Source of the DNA: JAGQWW01 sp041392845
Lineage (GTDB): Bacteria > Bacteroidota > Bacteroidia > Chitinophagales > Saprospiraceae
DNA length: 64,000 nt
Direction of reading: 5' to 3'
Assembly (NCBI GenBank): GCA_041392845.1
Contig: JAWKLG010000023.1
Coordinates: forward strand, 1 to 64,000
Position 1 is the stretch's first letter; each line of letters opens with the position of its first letter. The notes beneath the pieces are model-generated. The model ran no database searches and had not been told where the DNA came from. It saw only the letters and a list, made by a program, of their open reading frames with translations. The translations under genes were made by a program, and so were the position numbers. Of this stretch, positions 35,435-44,847 are shown piece by piece.

Positions 35435-38386
35435 ATGAGGTCAGGGAGGTACTATTGGTCCAACTTTTTAGCGCTGTTTTTCTTCACTTTTTTTGCAAGC
35501 AACCTGTCGGCGGTTAAGCCTCCGGTGAAGGATATTTTGGCCGCAGAAGAAAGCTGGGTAGATTCTGTTTTACAAAAAATGACGCTCGACCAAAAAATTG
35601 GTCAGCTTTTTATGATCCGCGCCCATTCTGATAAAGGTGCTGCCTACGAAAAAGAAGTCCGCGATTTTATAGAAAAATATGAAGTAGGTGGCCTTTGTTT
35701 CTTCCAGGGTACTCCTGAAAAACAAGCTTTACTTATAAACGACTACCAAAAAGTATCCAAAATGCCTTTGATGGTTTCGATGGATGCTGAGTGGGGCTTG
35801 GGTATGCGAATGAAGGAGTCAACCATCAGCTTTCCCAGACAACTTTCACTGGGAGCCATTCAAGACAATAAGCTGATATACGATATGGGTAAAGAGATTG
35901 CCAATCATCTGAAAAAGGTTGGTGTGCATATCAATTTTGCTCCGGTCGTAGATGTCAATAACAATCCAAACAATCCTGTCATCAACAACCGTTCTTTTGG
36001 AGAAGACAGAATCAATGTCTCTGTAAAGAGTTACATGTATGCACAAGGTCTTCAAGATAATGGAGTGATGGCTTGTGCCAAGCACTTTCCGGGGCACGGC
36101 GATACAGATGTAGATTCCCATTTGGATCTGCCAGTCTTTCAACACGATTTTAAAAGATTGGACAGCATCGAATTGTACCCATTCAAGGTGTTGATTCAAC
36201 ATGGAGTGGGAAGTATGATGGTAGCGCACCTGGAAGTTCCTTCGGTTGATGCAACTTTCCAATTGCCAAGTACCCTTTCTAAAAAAGTAGTTACCGCCCT
36301 TTTAAAAAAGAAATTAGGATTTAAAGGTTTGGTATTTACGGATGCGCTTGAAATGAAAGGTGTGACCAAAAACTTCCCTTGTGGTGAAATTGAAGTGAGA
36401 GCCCTTGAAGCAGGCAATGACATTTTATTGCTTCCTGAAGATTTAAATATAGCTTTCGCTGAAATAAAAAAAGCAGTTGAAGAGGGTAGATTGACCGAAG
36501 CCAGGCTGGACGAAAGTGTAAGGAAGATTTTGCATGCTAAATACGAAATGGGACTCCAGACCCAGCCTGTTCCTCTAGATACAACCGGATTAAGGAAAGA
36601 CCTGCACAACATCAACTCCCGCATTTTAAAGAAAAAATTGATTGCCAGCTCCATAACACTGGTAAAGAATAAGAGCCAACTCATTCCTTTTAAAGATATT
36701 AAAGACAAAAAGTTTGCATCGGTTTGTGTCGGAACGAAAGACACTACTGTATTCCAGACCATGCTTTCTCATTTTACCGGATTTGAAAATTATGCTTTTG
36801 AAAGACTCTATTCAGATGATTCAAAGCAGTTGTTGGAAAAACTGGCTGAAAAAGATGTTGTAGTGGTCGGAATAATGGGGATGAGCACCCGTGCAAACCA
36901 GGATTTTGGAGTAAGCCAGTCAACTGTTGAATTTGTTAAAGCGCTTCAGGAAAAAACCAAAGTAGTAGTTACTGTATTTGGAAGTCCCTATGCTTTAAAA
37001 TATTTCGATGGTAGTGATTGGGTAGTGGAAGCTTATGATGATGAAGAAATGGTTCAGGATCAGGTCGCTCAGGCGCTCTTTGGTGCTACCAGTTTTAGAG
37101 GAAAATTGCCAATAACTGCTTCTTCTGATTTCAGGTTTAATATGGGTGAAAATACTACACCTATTTTTAGAATGGGCTATGCCTGGCCTGAAGAAGTGGG
37201 TGTAGATAGTGAAAAGCTGAGTAAAATTGATGCAATAGCCAAAGAAGCCATTTTGCAAAAAGTAGCTCCAGGATGTGTGGTTTTGGTTGCAAAAGATGGC
37301 AAAATTATATACGAAAAGGCTTTTGGAACTCCTACCTACGACAAAGGTGATTTGCCGGAGGGTACCAATGCCATTTTTGATTTGGCATCCATAACCAAAA
37401 CAGCGGCCACCACCATTGCCCTGATGCGTTTGCAGGATGAAGGGAAGTTTGATATCAATGCCAAATTGGTCAATTACCTTCCTGGTCTTGATACCACCAA
37501 TAAGAAGGATTTGGTGGCTTCTGATGTGTTGGCGCACAAAGCGGGCTTGAAATCCTGGCTGCCTTTTTATAAAAGTACACTAGAGAGAAGCAGAAGAAGG
37601 TATTCCCCTTCACCGGAATATTATAGTTCAAAAGCAAGTATTTCCTTTGCGACTCCGGTGGCTGCCAATATGTTTTTAAAAACAGATTACAAACAAGCCA
37701 TTCTGGAAGAAATTTATGCTTCAGAAGTGTATGAAACCAGAAGGTACCGATATTCGGATTTAGGATTTTACCTTCTAAGCGAAATTGTGAACAATGCATC
37801 CGGAACTACACTGGACAAATATGTTGAAGATAATTTTTATAAAAGTCTGGGTCTTCAAACCATGACCTTCAACCCCTGGCGTAAGTTTGATCAGAATAGA
37901 ATGATTCCAACGGAAGAGGATCATTATTTCAGGTTTAAAAGAATTCAAGGATATGTGCATGACATGGGAGCTGCCATGTTGGGAGGAGTAGCCGGTCATG
38001 CCGGACTGTTTTCCGATGCGCACGATTTGGCTGTTCTTTATCAGATGCTTTTGAATAAGGGATATTATGGTGGACAACAATATATAAGTCCTGAAACGGT
38101 AAGGATGTTCACTACCCGTTGTGGAGATTGTAGCAGAAGGGGTATGGGTTTTGACATGAAACAAATGGACCCAACCAAAGAAGCCAACCTTCCGGATGAA
38201 GCTTCACCCGGTACATTTGGTCATTTAGGTTTCACAGGGACTTGTGTATGGGCAGATCCGGATGAGAACCTTGTTTATGTTTTCCTTTCTAATCGTACTT
38301 TCCCTAGTATGAGAAATTACAAAATCAATAAACTGGAAATCAGAAACAGAATTCATAAGGCTATATATGAATCTATCAAAAGGTAG
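35435..38386 (+). CDS. Fusion of GH3 β-N-acetylglucosaminidase and serine hydrolase (β-lactamase fold)
   Basis: 983 aa with an N-terminal signal sequence (NFLALFFFTFFASNLSAV). Residues ~40-380 are a GH3 NagZ-like barrel: GQLFMIRAHSD, VDVNNNPNNPVINNRSFGED, the KHFPGHGDTDVDSHLDLP catalytic loop (His/Asp dyad of NagZ type) and GLVFTDALEMKGV. A GH3 C-terminal-like domain follows (~400-585). From ~590 a class C β-lactamase/DD-peptidase-like domain has SITK (Ser nucleophile, SxxK) and RYSDLGFYLLSE (YxN-like). Probably periplasmic peptidoglycan recycling or remodelling. The fusion is a known Bacteroidota architecture. It ends 1 bp before the convergent next gene. Confidence 0.93.
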   Translation: MRSGRYYWSNFLALFFFTFFASNLSAVKPPVKDILAAEESWVDSVLQKMTLDQKIGQLFMIRAHSDKGAAYEKEVRDFIEKYEVGGLCFFQGTPEKQALLINDYQKVSKMPLMVSMDAEWGLGMRMKESTISFPRQLSLGAIQDNKLIYDMGKEIANHLKKVGVHINFAPVVDVNNNPNNPVINNRSFGEDRINVSVKSYMYAQGLQDNGVMACAKHFPGHGDTDVDSHLDLPVFQHDFKRLDSIELYPFKVLIQHGVGSMMVAHLEVPSVDATFQLPSTLSKKVVTALLKKKLGFKGLVFTDALEMKGVTKNFPCGEIEVRALEAGNDILLLPEDLNIAFAEIKKAVEEGRLTEARLDESVRKILHAKYEMGLQTQPVPLDTTGLRKDLHNINSRILKKKLIASSITLVKNKSQLIPFKDIKDKKFASVCVGTKDTTVFQTMLSHFTGFENYAFERLYSDDSKQLLEKLAEKDVVVVGIMGMSTRANQDFGVSQSTVEFVKALQEKTKVVVTVFGSPYALKYFDGSDWVVEAYDDEEMVQDQVAQALFGATSFRGKLPITASSDFRFNMGENTTPIFRMGYAWPEEVGVDSEKLSKIDAIAKEAILQKVAPGCVVLVAKDGKIIYEKAFGTPTYDKGDLPEGTNAIFDLASITKTAATTIALMRLQDEGKFDINAKLVNYLPGLDTTNKKDLVASDVLAHKAGLKSWLPFYKSTLERSRRRYSPSPEYYSSKASISFATPVAANMFLKTDYKQAILEEIYASEVYETRRYRYSDLGFYLLSEIVNNASGTTLDKYVEDNFYKSLGLQTMTFNPWRKFDQNRMIPTEEDHYFRFKRIQGYVHDMGAAMLGGVAGHAGLFSDAHDLAVLYQMLLNKGYYGGQQYISPETVRMFTTRCGDCSRRGMGFDMKQMDPTKEANLPDEASPGTFGHLGFTGTCVWADPDENLVYVFLSNRTFPSMRNYKINKLEIRNRIHKAIYESIKR

Positions 38387-38387
38387 A

Positions 38388-39842
38388 TCATAACCTGGCG
38401 AGCCTGTTTGAAACCAAATCCCTCAACCATTCTTTTTCTGAAAGAAGTAAGGTTGAATTTATCTTATCAAGTATTTTTTGAAGTCGGCCTTTGTTTTTGT
38501 AGGTTTTTGGATTGTTGATTTGCTTTAGGATGTCTATAAAATTATTGTAAGCCTCGCCGATTTTGTCCGGTAATTTTGATTTGGACTGCCTGAAAATGAA
38601 TATTTTAAAAGCTTCAATCCTTGAATCGAAAAGAGGTGATTGTTCTAAAAAGAAAATCATGATTTCCAATCGTTTGGCTCCCAGCTTGTAATAAAGGTCT
38701 TCATAACTATCGTCCAACAAATTAAGCGCTTCTTCATAATTTCCTTTATAAAAATGAAGATTAGCAAGGTTGAAATTTAGTATTTCCAAAGGCTTGGAAG
38801 TACCGGTAATCTTCTTTTTGTGGGCTTCAATAAATTCTTCCACCCAATCTGTGGCTCCATTCCTCAATCCTAATATGACTATACTGTTGAAGCTGGAAGG
38901 AAATAACTTTCCCATATAATAAAGGTATCCGGCCTCAAGGTGTCTTTTAAATAGCTGAAAGGACTCCATTTTATAGGCTTCATCCCCTCGATTGTATTGT
39001 CCTACCGCATAGATCCTCAGGATGGTTTGTAAGGTTTTATTTTCTTCCTGCGATAGTTGAGCCTGATTTTCGGTCAATAGGTTTTTAAAGAGATCATAAC
39101 CGGTATTATAATTCGTACCATAACTTCTCAAAAGATTATAGGCGGCCAGATAGACCTGGATTGCAGGTACCTGAAGGTATTTTTCTGAATCGACCAATGG
39201 CTTAAGCGTATCAATAAGCTTTACCGCATCAATCACATCCATATTGATATGGATTCTCTGTGCTAAAAGAGAAACCGTATAAGAAAGTCTTTTTAAAATG
39301 AAATAAATATCAAGGTTCCTCAGGGTTTGCGGAAGATTGAGTACCTCTGACCGGGTATTGAAAATTTCATTATAGGTTTCAATTTCTTCTTCCAGCGCCA
39401 ATTTTTCCCTAAAGTAGTTTACATTCTGCTTTTTGGCTTTTTTTATTTTGTTGATTACCTTCTGCAAGGAGGCCTGATACAACTTGTCGTTTTCCTGCAT
39501 CCTGAAATACCTGGCAAGGGTAAGGTCAGGATTGGATTCAAAATTTCCGTGATGTATTTGTATGAATTTAAAAATAAGGTTGACCAGGCCACTCATGATT
39601 TTTTCCAATTTGCCAGGTACAAAATCATCATTCGGGAATAGGATTGAATAAACTTTCGACTTTTCAAGACTGGGATTGTCTTCATCCCATGGTTTGGAAG
39701 CCAGGAGATATTCCAATAGCTCCTGATACCTTTCAGCATTGTAGCTGTTGTTAAAATAAGGTGAGCGCACGAAGTTTACAAGATCTGAATGCTCTTCCTT
39801 TTTGATGGTCTTAATTACCTCCAAAAGTTTACTCCTGTGCAT
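38388..39842 (-). CDS. Hypothetical all-helical protein
   Basis: 484 aa with no signal peptide or membrane segment, so probably cytosolic. It is almost entirely α-helical with irregular TPR-like repeats (YLAAYNLLRSYGTNYNTGYDL, LEILNFNLANLHFYKGNYEEALNLLDD). The N-terminus (KLLEVIKTIKKEEHSDLVNFVRSPYFN) looks conserved in type, but I do not recognise a named domain. It is convergent with the GH3 fusion and has no operon partner. A scaffold role is possible but unsupported. Confidence 0.75.
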   Translation of the reverse strand: MHRSKLLEVIKTIKKEEHSDLVNFVRSPYFNNSYNAERYQELLEYLLASKPWDEDNPSLEKSKVYSILFPNDDFVPGKLEKIMSGLVNLIFKFIQIHHGNFESNPDLTLARYFRMQENDKLYQASLQKVINKIKKAKKQNVNYFREKLALEEEIETYNEIFNTRSEVLNLPQTLRNLDIYFILKRLSYTVSLLAQRIHINMDVIDAVKLIDTLKPLVDSEKYLQVPAIQVYLAAYNLLRSYGTNYNTGYDLFKNLLTENQAQLSQEENKTLQTILRIYAVGQYNRGDEAYKMESFQLFKRHLEAGYLYYMGKLFPSSFNSIVILGLRNGATDWVEEFIEAHKKKITGTSKPLEILNFNLANLHFYKGNYEEALNLLDDSYEDLYYKLGAKRLEIMIFFLEQSPLFDSRIEAFKIFIFRQSKSKLPDKIGEAYNNFIDILKQINNPKTYKNKGRLQKILDKINSTLLLSEKEWLRDLVSNRLARL

Positions 39843-40024
39843 AAAGTCCTAATTAAAAAGAATTAAGCAGAAAGCTTCTACGGAAAAGTAGCAAAAAAAT
39901 GTAATGGAAAAAAGTTTGTGTTGCAGATACATTTGTGTGATTCAAGGTTAATGGGGACAAATGATTTGGTGAATATAACAAAGTGTCTGCTTTCATTAAT
40001 CTAAAACTTTAAAATCCAGCAATT

Positions 40025-41155
40025 ATGACAGCGAAATTCAAAACTACCTTGGCATTCCTATGCCTGCTCTTTTCCACTTTTACTATTTCCGGATGGGCTC
40101 AGCCGGATTATCAAGTTGAAAAAGGTGACATTTCCAGATTTGTATCGGATTTAGAAGCAACATTTGGGCCCACCATCCTAATTCCTTATCAGGAGGTTGC
40201 CAACCATCTTACCCGGATTTTGAGAGATGCTGAGCCGCAGTCAGACTGTGGAATTCCTAATGCAATGGTGGCTGAATACAGTGATAATGAAGTTATTTTT
40301 CAATGGGACGCTGTACCTGGTGCTCAGTTTTACATCATCAATTGGTTGAACACAGAAACCGGGGCGGAAGGTTTTTATGCAGTGCAGCCAAATCCGGATG
40401 GAATATACACACTGCCGTTTTCTTATAACGGTTTGATAATGTTTGGTATTCAGGCCGTTTGCCATAATCCATTGCCAAGTGGTGTGGACATTATCATTCA
40501 GGACAAAGTTGTTTTAAAAATTAAATACAATGACGGAATTGGATGTGGATGTGAAGCCTATGAAAGTACTGAGGTTTTGGGAGATCAATGGCCTTACATT
40601 GCTCCGGATGCAGAATTTGACCTAAGGATTGTTTCCAATGGTTCAGATAATAATTTGGCGACCCTTCACGGGAAAAGAATAGGAGATGATATTCATTTCA
40701 ATTTAAGCTGTCCCTCCAAATTACAGATAGTTGAGCAAAACCATGTGGTCTTTTTTTATAACTATAATGACCAGTATCAAGGGCTGCTAAATTTTGAACC
40801 CAACTGGTATTTTATTCCTGAGTGGACAGTTTTGTTTAGTACTTGCAAGTCTGGAAAAGTACCACCACCGACTAAGAGATTTGCTTTTGATAATAATGAA
40901 TTACAACCGTCCAGGATATTTCCCAATCCTGTATCCAGCCACCTCTGGCTTGAAAATGGGAATTTTAAAAAAGGAGAGTTAGTTATGAAAATTTTTGATC
41001 CGGCGGGCAAATTGGTTCAAACCATCGACAGTTATGTAGATGGAATTGAAACCAATAAGCTGGGTATGGAGGTAGGAGCGCTCCATGAAGGACTTTATTT
41101 TTTAAAAGTTATACAAGAAGGACAGATATCATCCTTCACATTTTATAAAAAATAG
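40025..41155 (+). CDS. Secreted T9SS cargo protein with fibronectin type III-like domain
   Basis: 376 aa. Signal peptide (TLAFLCLLFSTFTISGWAQ). An Fn3-like module (~75-145: VIFQWDAVPGAQFYIINWL ... LIMFGIQAVC) precedes a β-rich, cysteine-containing region (IGCGCEAYEST). The T9SS type A sorting domain is at the end (IFPNPVSSHLWLENG, then ALHEGLYFLKVIQEGQISSFTFYKK). It is a single-gene unit closed by the terminator at 41177. Function beyond secretion is unknown. Confidence 0.85.
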   Translation: MTAKFKTTLAFLCLLFSTFTISGWAQPDYQVEKGDISRFVSDLEATFGPTILIPYQEVANHLTRILRDAEPQSDCGIPNAMVAEYSDNEVIFQWDAVPGAQFYIINWLNTETGAEGFYAVQPNPDGIYTLPFSYNGLIMFGIQAVCHNPLPSGVDIIIQDKVVLKIKYNDGIGCGCEAYESTEVLGDQWPYIAPDAEFDLRIVSNGSDNNLATLHGKRIGDDIHFNLSCPSKLQIVEQNHVVFFYNYNDQYQGLLNFEPNWYFIPEWTVLFSTCKSGKVPPPTKRFAFDNNELQPSRIFPNPVSSHLWLENGNFKKGELVMKIFDPAGKLVQTIDSYVDGIETNKLGMEVGALHEGLYFLKVIQEGQISSFTFYKK

Positions 41156-41176
41156 TATAACAACGCTCCTTTATTT

Positions 41177-41210
41177 AAGCCCTTGCTTTTAGAAAGTAAG
41201 GGCTTTTTTT
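41177..41210 (+). terminator. Rho-independent terminator
   Basis: Arms AAGCCCTT (41177-41184) and AAGGGCTT (41198-41205) around a 13-nt loop, followed by T residues. It ends the T9SS cargo gene. Confidence 0.8.
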
Positions 41211-41346
41211 ATGGAAAAAGGATTCGAAATTGTAATGTTTTATGGTTTTAAAACGGGCCTTCTTTGTCAAAAAGTTAGAAAGACTATTGGACATGGAGGA
41301 AGCCGAAAATCCAAAAAGAGTAGGCATTCATAAACCGTTTTACGCC

Positions 41347-44300
41347 ATGAAAAAATTTTTATTAAACCTTTTTCTCGTACTCGGGACTGTTTTCCTGAGT
41401 CAGAATGGTGCGGGGATTTATGCTCAATGCCCCTTGCCTAATTGTAACTCAAATGGTTCAGAAATGGAAATGACCATTTCTGTCATTAATGAACCGGTAG
41501 TTTGTAATAATTCAGGTCGGATTGAAGTAAGAATTGAAAATGTGAGCCCTAATGTTCATGTTGATTTCTTTGATCCATTATTGTTTTGCTTTGATGAAGC
41601 AGGTGAATCGGATGTCCTCGTTACAGGGTTTAGTGCTGAACGAAACGGAGTTCCACTAAATACCTCGCAGATTTCCTTGCTTTCGGGCTTAAATAATTCT
41701 TTCGCTGAGGTAGATTATACCTCAAGTGACCTGCTTCCGGGCGACGTTTTGGAACTTACTTTCAATGTTGCCGGTGCTTGTGAATTGATGGAACAATTGG
41801 CCAATGGAAATACTTCTGAGTTTATTAACAATCAAATCTCAGGTTACTTCCAGTATGTTTGGACCTTTCCTTTGAATTCGCTACCCCTTTGTGTTAGTGA
41901 AACCAGTGAGTCTTTTGATATTGACTACCTGCTGGTTTCAGTAGGTGAATGCAATACGGTGAATGATGCGAATATTGGAGAGCCATTTTCATTAAGCTTT
42001 GAAACAGATATTTCAGGCGAATTTTGCAGAAAAGGATTTCAGGTTTGTGTAGAAGCTCCATCATCTGTGGATCTTTCCAATGTAGTGCCTACAGCAATTG
42101 GCATCAATGGCCCTGCAAACATTAACCCCCTTTCCTATACCTGGAATGGCAATGTTTTTTGTTTTACGGTAGGCTCAGTTTTTAATCCATTTGGGATACT
42201 TTATTGTGAAAATAATTATCAACAGGGAATGGGCGAATTTACCATCACCCTTAATAATTTGATTGTCAATGAATGTGATAATCAAATCCCAATTACTTTA
42301 ACCACCAATACTTGTAATCCGCAAGTATATGATCCCAGTTGTTTTGCCAATTTCCCCATTGGTCAATCCAGTGCCACCTGTTTTGTAAATGTTCCTTTAG
42401 GCAATCCAAATGTAAATATCGAAGCTTCAGTACTCAATGGTGCACTTGATTTTTGTAATGGAGCTGCGACTATTAGGTATGATGTGAATAATATTTCTTC
42501 CGATCCTTCCAATGATGCTTTCGGATTGATAGTAACGATTCAACATTATCAATGGATGAATATCAACTTTATAGATGTAGGAAATGTAAGTGTTCCAATT
42601 GCCAATCTTCCAAATTTTAATTCGAATAATAGTGTCCCTGGAACCAACTTTATTACCATTTCCGGCAATACCATTACTTTTAATTACAATAATCTGGCGT
42701 CTCCCGATTTTGGGGGAGAAGATCTTGATGGTGATGGTGTGTATTCTGAATTGTCCATCAATAACTCCTTTTGGGTAGGTGTAAACATTGATTCCGATTG
42801 TCCTTTTGAAGATGATAATTGCCTTTCAAATTGGGAAGGTTGGGTACTTCGTGGTCGTGTACAAAGTAGTAACCAGTGCGAAACCTTCACTGAAACTGAC
42901 TGGACTTCTCACCACTATTTAGATGTTGAAGTAAGCAACCCTTACTTTGATCCACTACCGGGACCAATTGTTCCTCCGGATTTTTCAGTCAATTTCTGTT
43001 TTGACGATGGAGCTGCCTCCATTACCGGAGATGAATTGCCTTGGTTTGATCTGGGGAATTTCAATTTAGATTTTACCCATACGGTCAATAAAAACCTGGG
43101 GCTACCTTTTACAATTACAGCATTGCATTATACAGATGAAGACGGCCAAGACCATACGGTTTATCCTAATCCAAAAAAATCAGGTACCGTTTTCACTTTC
43201 GCGAAAATGATGGCATTCACCTGTATGCAGTTGGATATCAGTTACGATTGTCCTCCGGAAGGCGGGTATTTCCCATTGGAAATCTCCATCGAACCTTACG
43301 GGTATTATGATAACTGTACAGATTGCCACATCAAACTGGGATGTTTGAATGCAAGTGTGCTGGTTGAGTGCCCATGTGATCCGATGGAATTGGAATGTGA
43401 GGGATGTGAATTTGTAGCCACGACTGGTTTAGATGCTTTCAGGGTCACAGGAACCAACACCAATGGTGCATATCCATGTGACGAAATTGAAATTCACATT
43501 ACAGGAACCATCCAACCAGGGTTTAATGGAATTTTGTCAGCCTGTTATGGTTTGTACGATGATGATTATGGTATTCTTACAGCAGGCTCCGGTGAGTTGA
43601 TTTTAAATGGAGGTACTCCTATTCCGCTTACCAACCTTGGTCAGACTCCACCCTGGAATCCGGGCATGGGGAATCTCAATATTATTTTCAATGAGTATAT
43701 CTCCAATGTAAATATTACCACTCCGACCACAGTAGAAGTGATTATTCATGCTACGGTTGACCTTGCTTCAGTAAACAACCTTTCGCCCGGAGTTTATCCA
43801 ATGGCTGTCTATGGAGCACTAGGTGAATATGTTGAGGGTCAAACGGTTAAATGTGGTTTGGAAGCCGAGTTTTTTGATATTTATGAAGTCCAAACAAGTT
43901 GGAGCCAGGTAGCCTACACTGGAAATTGTAATGATACATTGAAAGTTCCGTTTAGGCTTCTTTATAATGGAGGAACCAACGGTGATGATTTTCCAGGAGA
44001 ATATCGTCCTTACAACCAATTTGTAGATACTTTGAGTATCGAAGCTACCAATGGGTTTACAGTTTTAGGCATCCAACAAGGGAATAACTATTATTGGGGT
44101 AATGAATTTCTTGAAATAGAAACATTACTTGATCCTCCATCAGACAAATTGTCTTTTTTGGGCGTCTCCCAGCAGTTTTTGGTTTTACTGGAAGGAGGAT
44201 GTAACATAAATACTGGTGGATCCATAACAGTGGATGGGTTTATTCAGGAAGATATTTATAGTCCTGCATGCTCAACTACCACTAGTTTTAGTCGAACTAG

Positions 44301-44847
44301 AAACTTTGGATATGTAAATGGTGATATAACCACCAATGCGGTAAATACGCCAATTTCAACTTATCAAAGATGTGTTACGCTCACAACCGAATCTTATGCT
44401 GTCAATCATGCTTCCAGTAATGTTTGGATACAGTTTGAAATTCCTCCGGGATTAATTGAATCTGTTTCGCACAATGGTACACCATTGACACTTTCTGGTA
44501 CCAATCCGGAAATTTGGTCCTTTACAGTTCCGGGTGGGGTGGTAATAACGCCTGCTACGGTACTCGAATTTGAAGTATGTTTTGACGATGCTTGTGATTT
44601 TCAACCGCTTGAAATTCCTTATTACATCGGAAAGGTGTGCGAGCCGGCTGAAATTCCAAATCCTGCAACTCCTCATGATGTAACGGAGGGATGTATTGAA
44701 GACTCCGATGTATTTGTAGTTTCATTTGAAGAGTCCGGACTTGACATGGATGTCAACCAGTGCAATGAGTTGGATGAGAATTTCTGTGGAATTGTTTATT
44801 ATTCTGTGAGTTTGTCCAATCCTGGTGGAGGAAATACGGAGATATGA
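41347..44847 (+). CDS. N-terminal part of a giant secreted repeat protein (frame lost at 44847)
   Basis: 1166 aa from ATG 41347 (MKKFLLNLFLVLGTVFLSQNG, signal peptide); an in-frame ATG at 41242 adds a non-signal extension. The mature protein is a series of immunoglobulin-like β domains with paired cysteines (CPLPNCNSNGSEMEM, CDPMELECEGCEF). It has no C-terminal sorting domain: the frame ends TGA inside what reads as a continuing domain (YYSVSLSNPGGGNTEI). The next frame overlaps it by 4 bp and continues the same style of sequence, ending in a T9SS domain. The two are probably one ~1950-aa surface protein split by an indel, or a translationally coupled pair. Confidence 0.8.
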   Translation: MKKFLLNLFLVLGTVFLSQNGAGIYAQCPLPNCNSNGSEMEMTISVINEPVVCNNSGRIEVRIENVSPNVHVDFFDPLLFCFDEAGESDVLVTGFSAERNGVPLNTSQISLLSGLNNSFAEVDYTSSDLLPGDVLELTFNVAGACELMEQLANGNTSEFINNQISGYFQYVWTFPLNSLPLCVSETSESFDIDYLLVSVGECNTVNDANIGEPFSLSFETDISGEFCRKGFQVCVEAPSSVDLSNVVPTAIGINGPANINPLSYTWNGNVFCFTVGSVFNPFGILYCENNYQQGMGEFTITLNNLIVNECDNQIPITLTTNTCNPQVYDPSCFANFPIGQSSATCFVNVPLGNPNVNIEASVLNGALDFCNGAATIRYDVNNISSDPSNDAFGLIVTIQHYQWMNINFIDVGNVSVPIANLPNFNSNNSVPGTNFITISGNTITFNYNNLASPDFGGEDLDGDGVYSELSINNSFWVGVNIDSDCPFEDDNCLSNWEGWVLRGRVQSSNQCETFTETDWTSHHYLDVEVSNPYFDPLPGPIVPPDFSVNFCFDDGAASITGDELPWFDLGNFNLDFTHTVNKNLGLPFTITALHYTDEDGQDHTVYPNPKKSGTVFTFAKMMAFTCMQLDISYDCPPEGGYFPLEISIEPYGYYDNCTDCHIKLGCLNASVLVECPCDPMELECEGCEFVATTGLDAFRVTGTNTNGAYPCDEIEIHITGTIQPGFNGILSACYGLYDDDYGILTAGSGELILNGGTPIPLTNLGQTPPWNPGMGNLNIIFNEYISNVNITTPTTVEVIIHATVDLASVNNLSPGVYPMAVYGALGEYVEGQTVKCGLEAEFFDIYEVQTSWSQVAYTGNCNDTLKVPFRLLYNGGTNGDDFPGEYRPYNQFVDTLSIEATNGFTVLGIQQGNNYYWGNEFLEIETLLDPPSDKLSFLGVSQQFLVLLEGGCNINTGGSITVDGFIQEDIYSPACSTTTSFSRTRNFGYVNGDITTNAVNTPISTYQRCVTLTTESYAVNHASSNVWIQFEIPPGLIESVSHNGTPLTLSGTNPEIWSFTVPGGVVITPATVLEFEVCFDDACDFQPLEIPYYIGKVCEPAEIPNPATPHDVTEGCIEDSDVFVVSFEESGLDMDVNQCNELDENFCGIVYYSVSLSNPGGGNTEI